DNA of 64,000 nt, taken from positions 496,001-560,000 of the forward strand of contig OY730172.1 of the NCBI GenBank assembly GCA_963422465.1, given 5' to 3'. A program made the position numbers and the translations under genes. Shown in pieces: positions 22,942 through 33,200 of this stretch (the first letter of the stretch is position 1; every line of letters begins with the position of its first letter). Source of the DNA: Lichina pygmaea (lineage: Eukaryota > Ascomycota > Lichinomycetes > Lichinales > Lichinaceae). Under the pieces are notes generated by a model. That model had not been told where the DNA came from, did not search any database, and saw only the letters and a program-made list of their open reading frames with translations.

Positions 22942-25664
22942 ATGGAAGACGATAATCGCATCGTCCATCCGCCGCCACAGGATGCGGTTCCGCAGGCGGG
23001 AGACGCCCATACACATCTGAAGCCGGACAATGACCAACGTTTTGTCTCGCACCCGAACATTTCATGCGTGACGTGTCGCAGGCGCAAAGTCAAGTGTGAC
23101 AAGCAGGTACCATGCTCCAATTGTACTCGAGGTCTCATAGTCTGCCAATATGCTCGGGAGCGCGGTCCTCGTCGCAGGAGAGCCCTTGCCGCAAGGAAGA
23201 ACGAGATTGCCAGCATCCAGGGAGCGGATGATCTCCTTGCGAGGATCTACAGCCTGGAAGAAGCCATACTGAAACTAAAGGGAAGCGAAGATGACGGCAC
23301 TGGTGACGGCAGCCAGAAACGCCCCGAGCACGGAGCCAACAATGGCGACCACAGTCAATGGCCCAAGACGGAGGACAGGTTGCCCTCGCCTGAGACCGAG
23401 AAGCAGTTTGGTCGGTTGATGATCGGCGAGAAAGGCGCAAAGACCAGATACGGATCGAGCAGCCTATGGGCGTACCTGAGCGAGCAGGTGGAGGACATGA
23501 AGGATATATTCATCGAGAGTGACTCCGATGAAGACGACCCCGGCGACAATACCAACGCGCAGAGCTACTCACCGCTGGAGTACGGAACGGGGAGCTCGTC
23601 ATCGACGACGATACAGCCGAACCACCAGCGGCATCAGTGTCATGGTCATCAGGAATTTCTGTTCGGCTACAGCTCGCTCGCAGTGGACATGCGCTCGCTC
23701 CACCCGACGCCGGAGAAGATCCTCTTCCTCTGGGGTGTCTACAAGGACGCCATCGATCCGATCATCAAGATTGCACATGTGCCTACGACCGAGAACCTCA
23801 TCCTGAAGCTCATCCGAGAAGAACGGTACCCTCGACGGCGTTTCCCGAGGGTTTGAGGCGCTCATGTTCGCGGTCTACTTTGCCGCTGTTACGACCTTGA
23901 CGGAGGAGCAATGCCGCACCCATCTGGGTGGCGACCAGCGGTCCGTAGCGGACCGGTACCGCTTTGGCGCCGAGCAGGCTCTGGCAAGGGCTGGCTTCCT
24001 GACCACTCAAAAGTTTGCCGTCTTGCAAGCGTTGGTTATATTCCTGGTAAGCTTTATCTACTCGCCAGGCGATTATGACTATGATTCCTCCTGAAGGACT
24101 GACTGGTGGACTGCCATGAAAACAGGTCTGTGTGCGACAGCAAGATCAGAGCGGCCTTGTATGGGCCTTGTTAGGCACAGCCATCCGTCTCGCTCGGAAT
24201 CTCGGTTTACATCGCGACGGTACGGCCTTCGGGCTGTCTCCGTTTGAGACAGAAATGCGTCGGCGAGTGTGGTGGCAGCTCTGTGTCATGGATCTGCGCA
24301 CGGCCGAAGATTATGGGTTCGATCCGTCCACCACCGACTGGAGCTTCGACACCAAGATACCGCTCAACATCGAAGACGAGCAGATCCATCCGGGCTCAAC
24401 CAAGTTTCCGGAACCGTACGTCGGTCGCTCCACCGGCATGTGTTTCTCCTTGCTTCGTTACGAAGTCACCAGTACGGTGCGTCGCCTGAACCAAGTTGCC
24501 TTTACGAAAGGGCCTCTTCGACAAGACGGCAGCTCGCCTTCGCCTTCGGCCAGGTCAATGGCCGAGAAGGAGCGCCTGCTCGAAGTCACACATAGGCGGC
24601 TCGAAGAAGAGTACCTTCGCTTCTGCGATATGAACGACCCGTTGCAATGGATTACAGGTACGGTCGGACGATTGGTCATGGCCAAGCTGTGGCTTGCCAT
24701 CTATCATCCGCTTCAGCTGCAGTCCATTGGCCATCTGCAGCAGCGGCATCCTGACGCCGATTGTGGCCGTCGCGACGACAAGGGCAGCGGTGATGCGTCG
24801 CCTCTGTCACCGTCGATCAGGGATCGTCTGTTTGTTACGGCCGTCGAAGTCATCGAGTATGCTCGTCTTACGGCAACGGAGCCGCGGGTGGCCAAATGGA
24901 GCTGGATGTTCCAGGGCTTTGTCCCCTGGCATCCGCTCGCATACATCGCCTCGGAGCTGTGTGTCCGAACCCGGGGCGCGCTCGTCGATCGTGCTTGGAC
25001 AGCTATTGACGGCTTCTTCGATCTCTCGGACGATATTCTTTTTCCCGCCGCTCCTCGGCGTTGCGCCAAGAGGGGCCTCCTATGGGTCCTGCTGAAACAG
25101 TTGGTGTCCAAGGCAAGAAGAGCGAGAGAAATGGACCAGGACGGAGCTGCTGCGCCGTACCATGCTCATAGCAATGCAGCACCGCCATCTGCATCGGCTG
25201 AGGCGTCTACCGGTGCCAGCAACATCGATCCCGTATTCAGCTCATCCCCCGCCAGCGGTACGGTTACGGCTGTTGGAACGACCTATCCCGAGCTCACGGA
25301 CACCTTTCCCTCTCCAAATCACGGCAAACACCCTCGTCTCTCTTCCGACTTCTCGCTGCCACAACCCGTGCTTACCGAGGACGCGTCTACGCTCGAGGAC
25401 GCGCAGGATTTCCCATTTCCGAACGACCCAGAAAGTCTACCGCCGCCCGGCGACTCGCGCGCAGACGGTCTAGACGGAGTCGCAACGGCAGACTTTTGGA
25501 AGGCATGGCAAGACGCGATGCGGGACTACCAGTTCGATCTCGAAGTGCCGTCCTTTGTCGTTCCGAACCTCAGCTCGTCCCATGATCCCTTCGCCTTCTT
25601 GGATAGCCTAGACGCCGAGGGCGGCGTGCAGATGTCTGGTTTTGGAGACATCGGTCATCGATAG
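22942..25664 (+). CDS. Zn(II)2Cys6 transcription factor with fungal_trans domain, apparent frameshift
   Basis: A nuclear fungal regulator of about 880 residues. The binuclear zinc cluster CVTCRRRKVKCDKQVPCSNC (CX2CX6CX5CX2CX6C) spans about residues 39-66, followed by a basic stretch and a coiled-coil-like segment (DDLLARIYSLEEAILKLKG). The middle-homology region runs from DPIIKIAHVPTTENLILKLI through FEALMFAVYFAAVTTL to LARNLGLHRDG and EMRRRVWWQLCVMD. The family reading changes frame near 23825-23830: the upstream frame stops at 23856, while the homologous sequence continues in the next frame. No intron of plausible length can bridge the change. A normal 79-nt intron lies at 24047-24125. I count the gene as real but possibly broken, unless one base is a sequence error. 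Target genes are unknown. Confidence 0.82.
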
Positions 25665-26537
25665 CCGTTTCGAGCGATGTTGCGGTAGGTACCTCACAGT
25701 TGTGGCCGTCGAAGGTGGTGCTACCGCCTGTGCTTTTTGGTATCGGCGGCCTTACTTCGCCCTTCCTTCCAGCCAGCAGACACAAGCCATGGATACGTTT
25801 CTGCGCGTGCGCTAGCTCCTCGAGAACGATTCATACCCGCGGCAGCAACGATAACCAGCACCATGACACTCGCGCCTTGAGCGCCAGCAGTCCGTCGTTT
25901 TGATCTACCAAACACGTAGACACTTCATCCCTCTAGCCAGCCAAGCTTCGATAGTGACCCAAGCACTGTGAACTTCACTCAATCATACCCATCTTCATTG
26001 CCAATACCTAACATCAAATCACTCTCCCCTAACGTACTAATCAACAAACCTCCTCATTCGAAGGATGTCTATATGCACTATCCATGGCGGTTGGGGTCAC
26101 TCTACGACAATCATGAACACAAGGACACCGAGATTCACGATATACGTATATGCGAACTCTACGGTAGAATCCACCATGATTACTTCACGGCCCGGGTGAC
26201 CAGGCATGCCAGGGACACGCGTTCTTCAGGAAAACAACTCGCTCGCTTCGCCCAGTCCAGAGGGCAGGTGGCGGAGGGTGATCAGAGCGAGCTCCGACAT
26301 GAGGCCAGGCGCCCCAGAACGGAGCGAGCGCCGTCTCCAGGAGTACCATGCAGCAGGCTTCTTCTTTGCTGAAGTCAAGCATGGCAGGAGCACCGACAGC
26401 AGCAGCTACTGCTGCTCAGCGATCGCCTGCACGGTATTGGGGTTGGTCCCTGCCTGTCCATCTGACATGCTAGAACTTTGCTCGGCCCCCCCCCCCCCCC
26501 TCGTCCACGGGGAGGAAATTACAGCACCAGCTCGGTA
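25665..26537. other. Convergent intergenic region between regulator and photolyase
   Basis: The two genes converge here, so the segment holds both 3' ends. It includes an AT-rich stretch near 25960-26150 and a C run at about 26489-26500. No gene is supported. Confidence 0.5.
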
Positions 26538-28394
26538 CTAAGGTTTATCCCTGGCGATGCCGGCCTTGTATCTCGTGAGGGCTCGGTCCCTTGCGAATTT
26601 GTGGTCGACGATCATCTTGGGGTAGCCGCTCTTGGCGGCGGAGTCGGCCTGGCCGCGACCGTAGGGGTCGTGGATGGCCTTTCCCGTGACGTGGCTCAGC
26701 TCGGGCACCCACTTGCGGATGTAGGCGCCGTCCGGGTCGAACCTCTCGCTCTGCAGGGTCGGGTTGAAGATGCGGAAGTACGGCTGCGGGTCGACGCCGG
26801 TCGAGGCCGAGAAACCCCAGCCGCCGTTGTTCGACGCAAAGTCCCCGTCGATGAGGTGCTCCATGAAGTACCGCTCGCCCATGCGCCAGTCGAGCAGCAG
26901 GTCCTTGGCCAGAAACGACGCCACGATCATCCGGCACCGGTTGTGCATGTAGCCCAGCTCGTTCATCTGCCGCATCGCGGCGTCGACGATCGGGTAGCCC
27001 GTGCGGCCCTCGCACCAGGCTTGGAAGTGCGACGTCGAGTACTCCCATTCGATGTTGGCGTACTCGGGCTTGAACGGGGTGTTCATGCTGCAGTAGCGGG
27101 CAAGCCAACGGTCAGCAGGAGTCGGGGTCGAAAGGAAAATGGCCGCCCCAGAGCAGATGTCAAGTGGGCTCGGCACTAACCAGACGTAGGGCCAATTCGC
27201 CAGCACGTGCTTGTAGAAATCTCGCCAGGCCACTTCTGAGATCCAGCAGGCTATGCCGGGGTTTCCGCCGTCGAGCTTCTTGGCGCTGTTGGCGTCTCTC
27301 GCTCTGCGCACCGCCGTCCGAGCCGACAGCGTGCCGGCCGCGAAATGGACGCTCAACATGGCGGTGCCGTTCTGCTCGGGAAAATTGCGAGAATCGCGGT
27401 ATTCGCCAATCTTCTCGTCCAAGAACTTTGTCAATCGGTCGACAGCTTCGTGTTCACCTTCGCGCCACAACGAATGGAACCGGGTCTTCTCCTCTTTCGT
27501 GAGCCGCTTGTTCTCCGGAGCTTCGGGCACTTGCTCGTCGAACAGATGCTTGAACTTGGTCCGCGCCGAGGCGGGGTTCGGCCCTGGCGGCTCGAACAGC
27601 GTCAATGCTTCGGCATTGGCATGGCAGTGCGCGATCCAGGCCCGAAGCCACGGACTGTACACGGCGTACTGGTTCCCCTGCTGCGACGACAGCTTGCCAG
27701 GCGCCACAACGCAGGCATCGTGTAGAGCGTGGAAGGCGACGCTGTGATCCAGACACTTGCGCACCAAACGCGTCTCACGACGCAGCTCGTCGACCTCGTA
27801 CTCGATGTTTGCGTAGATGTGACTGGCGCCCCAGGACTCCGCCAGCTCCAGCAAGCGGTCGGGTAGCTCGTTCCGTTCGAGGACCGTCTCGATGTGCAGC
27901 GGTATGTCCAGCTTGGCCAGGTCATCGCGCAAGACCGCCAGGGTGCGAAGCGTGAAGTCGATACGCACGGGGGCCCGCAGGTGCGCCTGGTAGTCCTGCG
28001 GCGAGACCAGAAACACGCCGATCAAGGGCACGCCAGCGTCCTTGGCCTTTTGCGCGGCCGCGTGGAGGGCGGTATTATCCTGCAGCCGGAGGTCCATCTT
28101 GAACCAATGGACGACCGCATCCTTGACGGGGATCTTCTCGCGAGCATCACGCGTCTCCCTGAGGGCCGCGTTCAGGAGATCGCCGGGCCGAGGAAGGGAT
28201 CCATCACGGTAGGCCATCGCGCGCGAGACGGACATCTCGGGCGGGTAGAACTCCCTCTGCACGATTGCGGATTGTTGGGTCTGACTCTCGCCCTCGGTAT
28301 GCGACTTCTTCTGCGGGCCTTCCGACGTCGACGCCGCTGCCTGCTGCGTCGGCGAAGCCTTGCGCTTGCCCAGCACCGCTTGCTTCAGCGCCAT
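26538..28394 (-). CDS. PHR1: Deoxyribodipyrimidine (CPD) photolyase, class I
   Basis: A blue-light-driven flavoenzyme that splits UV-induced cyclobutane pyrimidine dimers, acting in nucleus and possibly mitochondria. Exons on the minus strand are 28394-27181 and 27087-26538, giving 587 residues. The splice restores NWPYVCMNTPFKPEY across a 93-nt intron with a GCTGAC branch site. The N-terminal half (from about residue 95, VVHWFKMDLRLQDNTAL) is the antenna-chromophore Rossmann domain. The C-terminal half is the FAD domain with RTGYPIVDAAMRQ, GYMHNRCRMIVASFLAKDLL and NNGGWGFSASTG. A Lys/Ser/Gln-rich N-terminal extension (GKRKASPTQ) looks like a nuclear signal. An upstream frame remains open to about 28550 without ATG, so 28394 is the first possible start. 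The intron is in frame and stop-free. Light induction is usual for fungal photolyases; I see no proven site. Confidence 0.94.
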   Translation of the reverse strand: MALKQAVLGKRKASPTQQAAASTSEGPQKKSHTEGESQTQQSAIVQREFYPPEMSVSRAMAYRDGSLPRPGDLLNAALRETRDAREKIPVKDAVVHWFKMDLRLQDNTALHAAAQKAKDAGVPLIGVFLVSPQDYQAHLRAPVRIDFTLRTLAVLRDDLAKLDIPLHIETVLERNELPDRLLELAESWGASHIYANIEYEVDELRRETRLVRKCLDHSVAFHALHDACVVAPGKLSSQQGNQYAVYSPWLRAWIAHCHANAEALTLFEPPGPNPASARTKFKHLFDEQVPEAPENKRLTKEEKTRFHSLWREGEHEAVDRLTKFLDEKIGEYRDSRNFPEQNGTAMLSVHFAAGTLSARTAVRRARDANSAKKLDGGNPGIACWISEVAWRDFYKHVLANWPYVWLVPSPLDICSGAAIFLSTPTPADRWLARYCSMNTPFKPEYANIEWEYSTSHFQAWCEGRTGYPIVDAAMRQMNELGYMHNRCRMIVASFLAKDLLLDWRMGERYFMEHLIDGDFASNNGGWGFSASTGVDPQPYFRIFNPTLQSERFDPDGAYIRKWVPELSHVTGKAIHDPYGRGQADSAAKSGYPKMIVDHKFARDRALTRYKAGIARDKP

Positions 28395-28881
28395 GGCGCC
28401 GACTGGTCTCGTGGCGCTACGAAGCAGAACAGAGGCGGCCAGCGCCCGTGAGCCGGCGACGGCAAGGCTAGCGATGGTGCCGATGGTGTGCGAAAATGCC
28501 GGTACGCGCCCAAGTCTTCTATTTGGATAGATCAGAGACGTTCGTCAATAGTAACCAAATGGTCTGTTGGCAAGCAATCGAACATGAGTTCGCAAAGGGA
28601 AGATGCGCGCGTCGAGGTCGTCTCGAGTCGCGCATACCCCCTTCACGCCCCTGCGCGTCCCGTGCCTGCTAATTAAGTTACGTAGGAGATCCTGATCCGA
28701 TCTCGATTCGACGCTGCGGATCGGCATATGACCTCATATCGGAATCTGTGATTGATAATGGAGCATTGCATGACTAATCAAGCTCCTAGAAATCCGGACA
28801 TGCTGTCGATCAATTGGAAAGGGGAGGGAGTCTACAGAAGTACCTTGTAGTGTACTGTACGTACCGTACCCGATCACATGA
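28395..28881. other. Upstream region of the photolyase gene
   Basis: A 487-bp stretch left of the inverted-repeat element. It contains the photolyase promoter region and, near 28852-28870, another TACGTACCGTAC palindromic cluster. No gene is visible. Confidence 0.45.
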
Positions 28882-29591
28882 CGGTCGATATCAGATACCG
28901 AGCAGTTAAGGGGCCCCCTTGATGAGATTTTGTATAAGTCCACTATCCTTGGTTGGAATCATCTCAAATTTTTATATTGGGTGGAGAATCATATAGAGAA
29001 GAGATATCGAGCAATAGAGCTCTAGTATACAAAGCGTGACTGTTTTCTCAGAACTCGACTTTATTACTTAGTCCTTGCGACCTCCTTGTCTTCCCACCGG
29101 TCATCTTCATCATTGACATCAGCAGAAGACCCCAGGAAGTAAAGCTAGTGGAGTGTGTTGGTGCCCTTAGCATCCAGGAATAGTCTATGACTCCCCAGAC
29201 TGTCTAGGATCTATCAGAGCGTATTGTTGGGAAGTCTTGTTTCAAGTGCAGAACACAGCACCTTGTAGAAGCAGGCAGAGAAGGAGGAAAAAGATCAGAA
29301 GGCTGTAAAAACTGCAAGAAAGACTCACTCACCAGTCAAAACAGTCTTCTTCTGATGTTGATGATGTAGATGACAGGTGGGAAGATTAGGAGGCCCCAGA
29401 ACTAATTAACATGATTGAGTCCTGAGAAAGCAATCACGCTTTGTATACTAGAGCTCTATTGCTCGATATCTCTTCTCTATATGATTCTCCACCCAATATA
29501 AAAATTTGAGATGATTCCAACCAAGGATAGTGGACTTATACAAAATTTTATCAAGGGGGCCCCTTAACTGCTCGTTATCTGATATCGACCG
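28882..29591. mobile_element. 710-bp non-autonomous DNA transposon with 175-bp terminal inverted repeats
   Basis: The left end (28882-29056) and right end (29417-29591) are inverted copies 175 bp long, differing at only about six positions, nearly all transitions. Both begin CGGTCGATATCAGATA at the outer tips. The 360-bp interior is too short for a transposase. It does carry a plus-strand segment near 29265-29420 that reads as a charged tail (KEEKDQKAVKTARKTHSPVK), then an acidic SSDVDDVDDRWED segment after a frame change, resembling the C-terminal tail of fungal Tc1/pogo-type transposases. This suggests an internally deleted copy. I see no clear target-site duplication; the flanks are TACGTA-rich. 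Family assignment is inference. Confidence 0.82.
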
Positions 29592-30216
29592 TACGTTACG
29601 TACGTAACGTACATACCTGATCTTGGTCTACCTGGTAGAGCGCCACAGGCGCTACTGTCGCTAATCACCAGTTCCAAGACTTCCTGAGCTAGTCTTTCTT
29701 GGGATAGCCAAGTGAACAAGCGCGCTCCGCTTCTCAGTACTGTACGAGTATTTCTGCATCAAAATCACATGACCTCCTAGGGGCCTGACCTAATTGAGAA
29801 GATTGTTTTGATCCCGCTCCGGTCCCCCGAAATACTACCGGTAAAATCGACAGGGTGGTCGAACATGCAATGCGACCTGCCTGACGGCCCACTCGTGCCA
29901 CTCCTGAGTTCCGCATCTGCAGAAGGTTAGATGCTGCCAGTTTCTTGAAGATCACGAGTCAAGGCCTTATTTGGCTTTGAGGGGGAGGCGTGGCAGTCAT
30001 CTTCGGACTCGCCAAATATCGATGAGGTGGCGTCGTTGTTGACATGAATTTTGCTAGGGCAAGCGGAAACCCCGCATCTGGAAGCACCGATCATCTGAAT
30101 GCATCCACGGACGCGCCTGGCACTCTCGGCTTCCGCCATTCAACTTCTTTGCGCCACAAACCGCCTTTCTCTTTCCCTGGCAACCTTCTCACCGGCGACT
30201 GGTGCTGTTGCTCGCC
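29592..30216. other. Intergenic region upstream of IQGAP
   Basis: It begins with a TACGTTACGTACGTAACGTAC cluster at the transposon edge, followed by unremarkable sequence and the IQGAP promoter region. No gene or clear promoter element is visible. Confidence 0.45.
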
Positions 30217-33200
30217 ATGTCATCGCAACACCCTCTGCGTCAGACGCAGACGATCAACTACTCGACGGCGTCGACCGGCGCGACGCGCCATCCTTCAAAT
30301 GCCTCGACCGACTCATCGGCCTACTCCGCCGGTTCCAATCCATCCCTTCTCAGTAGAACCAGCACCATGTCGTCGACATGCTCTCTCGGTGGGCGCGGGT
30401 CAGTCAACGGTCACAAGCGCGGAATCAGTGAAGCCACCGGGCTTCATTCGCCGACGACCGCCGATGGCCATACCAAGAGCAACGAGATAAGCCCGGGAGG
30501 CAGCTACAAGAGCGTTCGCTTGTCCCTGAAGCCGCTGGCTCAACCACCAAGCTCGACGGTTCCACGAAGGAGTGAACCGCCATGCTGGAGTTTGGAGTCG
30601 CCATCCGACGTCGCAAAGTCCACCTGGACCGATGCGGGATCGAGGCCACAGAGTCCGAAAGACAAGCGGCCCGCTTCGAGTGGTGAGCCACCTGTGCTCA
30701 GTAGAGCTGAATCGCTCCCGGTGACGGCGCCAAACTCGTACTTCTACTCGAGCCGAGGACAGCATCAGCCTCATCCACATGCTCATACGGTGGTTACTGC
30801 CCCCGACCTGGAGAGCCTGCACAGGTCGTCGACGGGTCATTTCCGTACACTATCGCGCCTCGCCGGCGACGGTTCAAATGCCGACTTCTCCATCAGCTCG
30901 CCGGCCGAGGAGGTCGTAGGTTTACATGGACGCCGCCGCCTTCAACGCACCGGCTCGGTGCGCGGTGATCGGGGGCTGGGAAAATCAAACAGACCGGTTC
31001 CGAACGAGTGGATCGATCGAAACTGGATGGATAAGCAGAGGCAGTTTCTGCAGGCCTACGAGTATCTCTGCCACATCGGCGAAGCCAAGGAATGGATCGA
31101 AGATGTCATCCACAAGCCTATACCACCGATTGTCCAGCTCGAGGAGGCCTTGAGGGACGGCGTCACACTGGCGGAGGTCGTGCAGGCTCTGAAGCCCGCC
31201 AAGCCGTTGCGAGTCTTCCGACATCAAAAGCTTCAGTTCCGTCATTCCGACAACATCGCCCTTTTCTTCCGCTATCTCGCAGAAGTGGAGCTTCCGGAGC
31301 TCTTTCGATTCGAGCTGATCGACCTGTACGAGAAGAAGAACATTCCGAAGGTCATCTATTGTATCCACGCACTGAGCTGGTTACTCTATCGAAAGGGCAT
31401 CCTCCAGTTCCGGATTGGCAACCTTGTTGGGCAGCTCGAGTTCGAGCGCCACGAATTGGAAGAGATGCAGAAAGGCTTGGACAGAGCAGGTATCACCATG
31501 CCCAGTTTCAGTGGTATGGGTGCTAGCTTCGGTGGCGAACCGGATCCAAAGCCCGAGCCAATCCCGGAGCCAAAGCGGGCTCCTGTCGAAACGGAAGAAG
31601 ACCGGATTCGACGCGAACTTGCTCCGGTCGAACCGATCGTCGCGGAGCTTCAAGCACAAGCGCGCGGCGCCGTCCTTCGGATCAAACTCGGCGAGATGAT
31701 GCAACAACTCTGGGATGCAGAAGAGATGCTCGTACAGCTGCAATCGCGGCTGAGGGGGACTTGGGCGAGACAGGTAGTGGGGTATCGACTCGACATGCGA
31801 CGATTCGCCGTAGATTTGCAAAGCGCCGCCCGTGGCTATCTCGTTCGTTCTCAAACCAGAACGCGCCAAGCTATAGAGGACCTCGCCGTCGCTATACAAA
31901 GCGTCGCTCGCGGCTGTCTCGTCCGCTCTCAAACCAGAACGCGTCAAGCTGCGGAGAGCCTCGCCGTCGCCATGCAAAGCGCCACGAGAGGTATGCTTGC
32001 TCGGAAGCAACATCAAGCGTCCATTCAGCAGTGCAAATCCCAGCAGAGACTCATCATTCAGCTGCAGAGCGCGGCGAGAGCTGCCCAGGTTCGCAACTCT
32101 TTGCACAGGATCGCCTCCGTCATGCATAGCCAAGAGCAGGGGATAAAGATGCTGCAGGCGGCAGTAAGAGGCACCATGTACCGCAGGGAAGCAGCTCGCC
32201 AAGTTGGACAGAGTCGGGCTGCGGAGCCTGCGGTGGAGCTGCTCCAAGCGGCGGCTAGAGGATATCTCGTCCGCAAAGGTCTCAAGCAAGTTAAGCAAGA
32301 TCTTCTCGGGCATGTCCACTCGACCCTCCAGCTTCAGGCCACGGCCAGAGCAGCTCTTTATCGATCTGCCGCCCAGGACGACCAGAAAGCCCTCAACGCC
32401 TCCACCGAGTCGTGTCGTCTGCTACAAGCCAACGCAAGAGGATTCCTCGCCAGAAGACAGTTTGCTGGTCTTCAGAGTCGGCTCCATGCTGCCTCCGGTA
32501 CGGTCACCATGCTCCAGGCGGCTGCTAGAGGCTACAAGGTCCGAACATCCACCAGTTTGATTCTGAAAGAGCTCTCGAGGGAGGAAGAAGCGTTCAACAC
32601 AGTGCAAGCCCTTGCTAGGGGGATGTTGCTGCGACAAAGATTGGCCTTGGATAAGGCGGCCGTTCTCTCCGAAACCGCCAAGATCTGCACCCTGCAGAGC
32701 GTTGCCCGTGGACGGCTCTGTAGAATTCGCGTTCGCGCAACGCTGTCTTCTCTGGGGTTGCACGAGGCCGAGCTCGTCGACTTTCAAGGCTTGGCGCGTG
32801 CGATGCTCCTACGACACACGGTTGGAAGCCTGCTCGAGGAGTTGGACAGCCTCGAGGACCATGTCGTCATGCTGCAAGCTGCCACTCGAGGCTCCCTCGT
32901 CAGATCTCGGTTCAAAGAGAAACAGCGCTACTTCCGAGAGAACATGGAAAGGGTCATCAAGGTCCAGAGCTTCGTCCGGGGAAGGCTTCAGGGAGAGGCT
33001 TACAAGAGCCTCACTACTGGCAAGAACCCTCCCGTTGGCACAGTCAAGAACTTTGTCCACCTTCTCAACGACAGTGACTTTGACTTTGACGAGGAGATTG
33101 GTAGGTCGCCCTATATCAAGAGCGGCTTGAAGGCTGGGCTAACGAGTCGCAGAGTTCGAGAGGATACGGAAGACGGTGGTGCAGCATGTACGCCAAAACG

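Noticed and set aside
17819-28394. A DNA-repair gene cluster (ERCC6L2-like plus photolyase) as an organised system
   Set aside because: The two genes are separated by an unrelated regulator and lie in opposite orientations. Neighbouring RRP41 is RNA-related, so co-location looks incidental.
29618-29690. A tRNA-like stretch (TGGTCTACCTGGTAGAGCGCC)
   Set aside because: It resembles a D-arm, but I could not pair acceptor, anticodon and T-arm stems or find a T-loop motif.
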